A stretch of 64,000 nt of DNA from Microbacterium aurugineum (GTDB lineage Bacteria; Actinomycetota; Actinomycetes; Actinomycetales; Microbacteriaceae): positions 868,001-932,000 of the forward strand of contig NZ_CP078078.1 of assembly GCF_023101205.1 (NCBI RefSeq), read 5' to 3'. Position 1 is the first letter of the stretch. Each line of letters starts with the position of its first letter. The position numbers were made by a program, and so were the translations under genes. This document shows positions 59,677-64,000 of this stretch, in pieces. The notes under the pieces are model-generated. The model ran no database searches, was not told the DNA's origin, and saw only the letters and a list, made by a program, of their open reading frames with translations.

Positions 59677-61317
59677 TCAGGCGGCGAGGGCGTCGGAGTC
59701 CATGATCGTGTAGCTGTAACCCTGCTCGGCGAGGAAGCGCTGCCGGTTCTGGGCGTAGTCCTGATCGATGGTGTCGCGGGCGACGAGGGTGTAGAAGCTC
59801 GCGGTGTGTCCGGACTGCTTCGGGCGCAGCAGGCGTCCGAGTCGCTGGGCCTCTTCCTGGCGCGATCCGAACGAGCCGGACACCTGGATGGCGACGGATG
59901 CCTCCGGCAGGTCGATCGAGAAGTTCGCGACCTTCGACACCACCAGGAGCGAGATCTCGCCCTCGCGGAAGGCCCGGTACAGCTCCTCGCGCTCGTCGAC
60001 CGGCGTCGCCCCGGTGATCTGCGGAGCATCCAAGGCCGCCGACAGCGACTCGAGCTGATCGAGGTACTGGCCGATCACGAGGATGCGCTCGCCCTCATGC
60101 TTGGCGATGAGCTCGCGCACCGCCGTCACCTTAGCCGGCGCGGAAGCAGCGAGCCGATAGCGTTCGTCGTCGGTCGCCGCGGCGTACTCGAGACGGTCGC
60201 TCGGCGGGAGGTCGACGCGCACTTCGTAGCAGGCGGCGGGGGAGATGAACCCCTGCGCCTCGATCTGCTTCCACGGCGCGTCGAAGCGCTTGGGCCCGAT
60301 CAGGCTGAACACGTCTCCCTCGCGCCCGTCCTCGCGGACCAGGGTCGCGGTCAGGCCGATACGGCGGCGGGCCTGCAGGTCGGCGGTGAGCTTGAACACG
60401 GGGGCCGGGAGCAAGTGGACCTCGTCATACACGATGAGGCCCCAGTCGAGGGCATCCAGCAATGCCAGGTGCGCGTACTGGCCCTTCCGCTTCGCGGTGA
60501 GGATCTGATACGTCGCAATGGTGACGGGCTTGACCTCTTTGGCCTGGCCGGAGTACTCGCCGATCTCCTCGGGGGTCAGACTCGTGCGCTTGAGCAGCTC
60601 GTCGCGCCACTGCCGGGCCGACACCGTGTTGGTGACGAGGATCAGCGTGGTGGTCTTCGTCGCGGCCATCGCCCCGGCGCCGACGATCGTCTTCCCCGCA
60701 CCGCAGGGGAGCACCACGACGCCCGAACCGTCCTTCGAGAAAGCATCGACGGCATCCTGCTGGTACGGACGGATCTCCCAGCCGTCTTCGGCGAGGTCGA
60801 TCTCGTGCGGAGTGCCGGGGGTGTAGCCGGCGAGGTCCTCGGCGGGCCAGCCGATCTTCAGCAGCTCCTGCTTGATCTGTCCGCGTGCCCAGGCGTCGAC
60901 GACGTACGTCTCAGGGCTTGGGTGACCGATCAGCAGAGGCTGGATGCGCTTGTTGTTCGCGACCTGCGCGAGGACGGCAGGATCCGACGAACGCAGGATC
61001 AGGGTGCCTTCGTCGTCACGCTCGATGACCAGCCGGCCGTAGCGATTCACGGTCTCGCGCAGATCGACGGAGACGGAGGGCGGCACCGGGAATCGCGACC
61101 AGCGGTCCAGCGTCTCGAGCATGTCGTCCGCGGTGTGCCCGGCGGCACGGGCGTTCCACAGACCGAGCCGGGTGATGCGATAGGTGTGGATGTGTTCGGG
61201 AGCGCGTTCCAGCTCGGCGAAGATCGCGAGTTCGTGGCGGGCGCTCTCGGCGTCGGCATGGGCCACTTCGAGCAGCACGGTGCGATCGCTCTGGACGATC
61301 AGGGGGCCATCAGACAT
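59677..61317 (-). CDS. xpb: XPB/Rad25-type DNA repair helicase
   Basis: An SF2 helicase of 546 residues. An N-terminal damage-recognition region (1-190) precedes the motor. Motif I is VLPCGAGKTIVGAGAM, motif II VYDEVHLLP (DEVH), motif III TATLVRED, and motif VI RLGRLLRPK. The RED motif and thumb region of XPB are suggested by RRIGLTATLVREDGREGDVF. Mycobacterial XPB unwinds 3'-5' DNA. It is the last of two genes on this strand, 36 bases after its usual partner. Confidence 0.93.
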   Translation of the reverse strand: MSDGPLIVQSDRTVLLEVAHADAESARHELAIFAELERAPEHIHTYRITRLGLWNARAAGHTADDMLETLDRWSRFPVPPSVSVDLRETVNRYGRLVIERDDEGTLILRSSDPAVLAQVANNKRIQPLLIGHPSPETYVVDAWARGQIKQELLKIGWPAEDLAGYTPGTPHEIDLAEDGWEIRPYQQDAVDAFSKDGSGVVVLPCGAGKTIVGAGAMAATKTTTLILVTNTVSARQWRDELLKRTSLTPEEIGEYSGQAKEVKPVTIATYQILTAKRKGQYAHLALLDALDWGLIVYDEVHLLPAPVFKLTADLQARRRIGLTATLVREDGREGDVFSLIGPKRFDAPWKQIEAQGFISPAACYEVRVDLPPSDRLEYAAATDDERYRLAASAPAKVTAVRELIAKHEGERILVIGQYLDQLESLSAALDAPQITGATPVDEREELYRAFREGEISLLVVSKVANFSIDLPEASVAIQVSGSFGSRQEEAQRLGRLLRPKQSGHTASFYTLVARDTIDQDYAQNRQRFLAEQGYSYTIMDSDALAA

Positions 61318-61353
61318 AGCTGACCAGTTTACCGGTCGCGCGAGGCACGGGGC

Positions 61354-63066
61354 CTACGGCGCGACGATCGTCGCAGCGCGGATGCTCGATACGGGAAGGG
61401 TGCGCTCCACGTCGGCGGCGCGATCGCGCCCGCGCAGCCGCCCACCGCCCATCCCCGTCGCCTCCAGGAGAAGCTCTCGCGTCGAGCCGTCCGGCATGCC
61501 GACGGTCACCTGCAGCACGGACTTCGTCCGTACCGCGGCCTCGAGCTCGCGATCGAGCCAGGCGGCGTCGGCATCCGGTCCCTGGTGCGACCGCAATCGG
61601 TCGATGAGGGGGCTCAGGTCCGACGCGTCGGCGTGTGCGGCCTCGGACGCGGGGGCCGGGTGGCGCTCGCGGACGAGGAGGGCACCGTCAGACCCGACCA
61701 GGGTCGCCGGGTATCGCGCATCCGTGAGCGCCCAGTACACGGTGTCTCGGCCGACCCGGGTGGTGAGCGATCCGACGTGTGCGGTGAGAGCGAGCGGCCG
61801 CAGCGACTGGTCGACGGCCATCGTGTCGATGAGGTGTCCGTCTGTGCTCTCGATCCGGGTGCGGCCGGTCTCCTCGTCCGTGGAGACGCGGACCAGACCG
61901 TGCCGTTGCGCCGTCTGCGCGATCAGGTAGCTGAGCGGCTGCGGGATTCCCGTGAGCGAGAGGGTGCCGAGGAAGTCGAGGATCGACTGCTCCGTCTCTC
62001 CGGTCGCGAATGCGTGTGCGACGGACTCCGCAGTGAAACGGTAGGACGAAGCCTGCGCCGCGGACTCCCGGGCGGCGATCGTGCGCAGCCGCACGTCGAG
62101 AGCGGGTTCCAGCGGGCCGGGGGCGATGGCCGTGAGGTCGTTCTGCAGGAAGATCCGGTCGACCTCGGCGGGAAGGAGTCTCGCGAGCGCGTCCGTCTCC
62201 GCAGCGTCGCCGCTGCGCAGTGCCGCGGCCCACTCGGGTTCGGTGCCGTCTTCGGCGATCAGGCCGAGCAGGCGGGCCGCGTCGTGCAGCGTCTCAGAGC
62301 GCTCCGGCCAGCCCTGGTCCCAGGGGTGAGCGTCGAGCCACGACTCCGGCGGGATCCATCCGCCGTCCGCGGACCGGATTCCGCGCGGAAGGGCATCGCG
62401 AAAAGAGCGTGCCAGCACGCTCCAGCGGTCGACGGCCGAGGAACGCAGCCATTCCTCTGCGGACCGGCTCGATCGAAGACGACGGTCGGCGGAGACCGCG
62501 AGACCTGCCTGGAGGGCGATGGAGGCCAGCGTGTCGACCAGCTCCCCCGGTACACCTGCTTCGGTGAGCTGACGCTTCTCGCCCGCGTTCACACCGCCGC
62601 CGGTGAGCAGCGCGAAGGGACGCTCCCGCGCGATGAGGAGGAGGTCTGCGAGCACGGCCACCGTCGTGAAGGCGCGTTCGGCCGCGTGCGCCGAGGCGGC
62701 GTCGGAGGAGCGGGGCGGAACCGGTCGATCCGTCACGGGCTCAGGAGTAGGTCGTCCCGCGATCGCGGCGGTCACGGGTGGATACGGTGTGCCGTCGGGG
62801 CGCAGCAGAGCGAGCGCTGTCAGTCGTTCCTGCAGGGCACCGGCAGAAGCGCCCGATGTCGTGTCGGTGAGGGCCCTCGCCTCGGCCGCGGTCAGCGCGG
62901 GGAGGACTTTCGCCAGCGACGCCGGGTCGAGCAGCGCCTCAGCCGCGTCGAAGAAGTCCTGCCAGGCCGCGTCCGGCCGCACCCGACGCGCGGTGAAGAG
63001 TCGTCGGAGGTCGTCATCGCTCGCCGCTGCCAGCCAGTCCGCCAGCGGTCGTGCGTGAGTGCTCAT
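61354..63066 (-). CDS. Helicase-associated domain protein, partner of XPB
   Basis: A 570-residue cytosolic protein with a helicase-associated/XPB-like domain. Its N-terminus reads LADWLAAASDDDLRRLFTARRVRPDA and the middle IFLQNDLTAIAPGPLEPALDVRLR, a pattern kept in actinobacterial proteins encoded directly before XPB. The C-terminal third resembles the XPB N-terminal region. It has no ATPase motif. A role as an accessory or regulatory subunit of the helicase is inferred from conserved adjacency. Confidence 0.85.
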   Translation of the reverse strand: MSTHARPLADWLAAASDDDLRRLFTARRVRPDAAWQDFFDAAEALLDPASLAKVLPALTAAEARALTDTTSGASAGALQERLTALALLRPDGTPYPPVTAAIAGRPTPEPVTDRPVPPRSSDAASAHAAERAFTTVAVLADLLLIARERPFALLTGGGVNAGEKRQLTEAGVPGELVDTLASIALQAGLAVSADRRLRSSRSAEEWLRSSAVDRWSVLARSFRDALPRGIRSADGGWIPPESWLDAHPWDQGWPERSETLHDAARLLGLIAEDGTEPEWAAALRSGDAAETDALARLLPAEVDRIFLQNDLTAIAPGPLEPALDVRLRTIAARESAAQASSYRFTAESVAHAFATGETEQSILDFLGTLSLTGIPQPLSYLIAQTAQRHGLVRVSTDEETGRTRIESTDGHLIDTMAVDQSLRPLALTAHVGSLTTRVGRDTVYWALTDARYPATLVGSDGALLVRERHPAPASEAAHADASDLSPLIDRLRSHQGPDADAAWLDRELEAAVRTKSVLQVTVGMPDGSTRELLLEATGMGGGRLRGRDRAADVERTLPVSSIRAATIVAP

Positions 63067-63076
63067 GGCCGATTCC

Positions 63077-63352
63077 TCACGAACGCGTGGAAGCGCGTCC
63101 CTTTCGGACGAAGCTCATGATGAGGAGCGTGAGGATCATCAGGAAGGCGACGGGGAGGCCCCAGTAGGGGATCGCCGCGATGAACGGCCACGCTCCCTCG
63201 CCGAAGGCGCTCTGGTCCATGCCGACAGCGGTCCCGATGATGATGGCGAAGAAGCACACCACGGAGGCCGCGGCGATACCGAGCGCGGTGAACGCCAGGA
63301 AACGATCCAGCCGGCGGACGGGAACCTCCGGTTCGGAATTCTGCGTGCTCAT
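63077..63352 (-). CDS. Small two-helix membrane protein
   Basis: A 91-residue membrane protein with helices at about 20-45 (FLAFTALGIAAASVVCFFAIIIGTAVG) and 60-82 (AIPYWGLPVAFLMILTLLIMSFV). ATG 63352 follows TAGGCT by seven bases. It ends 11 bases before the helicase-associated gene and may be the first gene of that transcript. The frame is open upstream to 63436 but across the promoter. No family recognised. Confidence 0.7.
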   Translation of the reverse strand: MSTQNSEPEVPVRRLDRFLAFTALGIAAASVVCFFAIIIGTAVGMDQSAFGEGAWPFIAAIPYWGLPVAFLMILTLLIMSFVRKGRASTRS

Positions 63353-63470
63353 CCGCCTCAGCCTACTCTCACCGACACCATCGGATCGGCGAAGCCCGCG
63401 ACCGGTAGGCTGGGAGTACGCGCACGAGCGCGTCAATGGTTCTGCATATCGATCTCAGCGAGGTTCTCCC

Positions 63471-63851
63471 ATGCCCACCGGCAAGGTCAGGTTCTACGAC
63501 GAAGACAAGGGTTTCGGCTTCATCGCCAGCGATGACGGCCAGGACGTCTTCCTGCACGCCTCTGCGATGCCTGCGGGTGCCGCGGTGAAGGCGGGTGCGC
63601 GCGTGGAGTTCGGCGTGGCAGACGGCAAGCGCGGCCTCCAGGCGCTCTCGGTGCGGGTGCTCGAGGCGCCGCCCAGCCTGTCGAAGGCCAAGCGCAAGCC
63701 CGCCGACGACATGGCGATCATCGTCGAAGACCTCGTGAAGCTCCTCGACGGCATCGGCGGAGACCTGCGCCGCGGGCGCTACCCCTCATCCGGACACGGC
63801 CGCAAGATCGCGGCCGTCCTGCGCAAGGTCGCCGATGACCTCGAAGCCTGA
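63471..63851 (+). CDS. Cold-shock domain protein with C-terminal extension
   Basis: A 126-residue single-stranded nucleic-acid-binding protein. The CSD (1-62) has RNP1 KGFGFI and RNP2 DVFLHASAM. A C-terminal helical extension of about 60 residues (DDMAIIVEDLVKLLDGIGGDLRRGRY, GRKIAAVLRKVADDL) doubles the usual length of about 67; this longer form is known in actinobacteria. It overlaps the next gene by 17 bases, as is typical for csp-DUF3027 pairs. ATG 63471 has GAGG ten bases upstream. Confidence 0.9.
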   Translation: MPTGKVRFYDEDKGFGFIASDDGQDVFLHASAMPAGAAVKAGARVEFGVADGKRGLQALSVRVLEAPPSLSKAKRKPADDMAIIVEDLVKLLDGIGGDLRRGRYPSSGHGRKIAAVLRKVADDLEA

Positions 63852-64000
63852 CGCCGACGCCCGTCTCATCGGCGCCCACGATCTCGCGCTGGCGGCTCTG
63901 CGCGAGATCACCCCTGCGTCCTCCATCGGACCGGCTGCCGGCTACCTCCCCGAGGATGACGGCTCGGTCTCGTTGCGATTCGAGAACCGTCTCGCCGGCT
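63835..64000 (+). CDS. DUF3027 family protein, N-terminal fragment (3' end outside window)
   Basis: From ATG 63835 the frame stays open to the edge: KPDADARLIGAHDLALAALREI and a following YLPEDDGSVSLRFENRLAG stretch, 55 residues. This is the start of DUF3027 proteins, found after the long cold-shock gene in actinobacteria, function unknown. It overlaps the cold-shock stop by 17 bases. Confidence 0.72.
   Translation, partial: MTSKPDADARLIGAHDLALAALREITPASSIGPAAGYLPEDDGSVSLRFENRLAG

Overview
The window is GC-rich chromosomal DNA from an actinobacterium, most likely a Microbacteriaceae member close to Microbacterium. Pointers are a Microbacteriaceae-restricted small protein family (DUF7882, 39365-39679), a SigK/RskA/fasciclin locus, actinobacterial CarD, GlnR and SenX3/RegX3 relatives, a MutT1-type Nudix/phosphatase next to ppk, and a Cpn60 ending in GGMDF. 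Most of it is a conserved core chromosome. No transposase, integrase, CRISPR array or prophage was seen. The genus call is an inference from gene content.

Layout. 1-2890: end of tmk, holB and a TAP-like secreted hydrolase. 2960-3071: tRNA-Thr(CGT) and a terminator. 3099-6185: pncA and small accessory genes. 6213-9283: tRNA-Lys(TTT), then a fasciclin lipoprotein gene divergent from sigK-rskA. 9477-10361: pabC, followed by a gene-poor stretch with a degraded gene and a nested palindrome. 10886-25868: a phosphate, polyphosphate and nitrogen block: pstSCAB, mutT1, ppk, an orphan GlnR-like regulator, nitrobindin-like and YgfZ-like proteins, gpmA, phoU and senX3-regX3. 25926-30876: an lpqE-like gene, carD, a fused ispDF, cysS and rlmB. 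30902-35367: an epimerase-like gene, a DUF4032 protein, a sugar ABC ATPase and a DsbA-like protein. 35408-37979: tRNA-Thr(TGT) and a large arylsulfatase. 38021-41714: small membrane/secreted genes, one broken by a frameshift, then ppk2 and an aldo/keto reductase. 41725-45407: an ABC exporter plus two-component operon. 45513-49021: an arsenic operon with an ArsR-ArsC fusion. 49101-53748: SRAP, a DMT transporter, nitroreductase-msrB, DUF2332, DUF3263 and a LytR_C protein. 53777-55492: a CIRCE-controlled groEL. 55559-58470: a WXG100 protein and a two-component pair. 58634-64000: a CPBP protease, XPB helicase and partner, cold-shock protein and a partial DUF3027 gene.

How it works together. Eleven-base direct repeats of PHO-box type sit upstream of pstS, ppk and phoU, all in the same orientation relative to the gene. 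With senX3-regX3 present, this predicts one phosphate-starvation regulon for Pi uptake, polyphosphate and the PhoU brake. The fasciclin gene carries a promoter resembling the SigK consensus, divergent from the sigma/anti-sigma pair that would control it. About twenty genes have a -10-like hexamer ending exactly six bases before the start codon, which predicts leaderless mRNAs on a large scale. The arsenic operon combines sensing, reduction, export and thiol recycling in four overlapping or closely packed genes.
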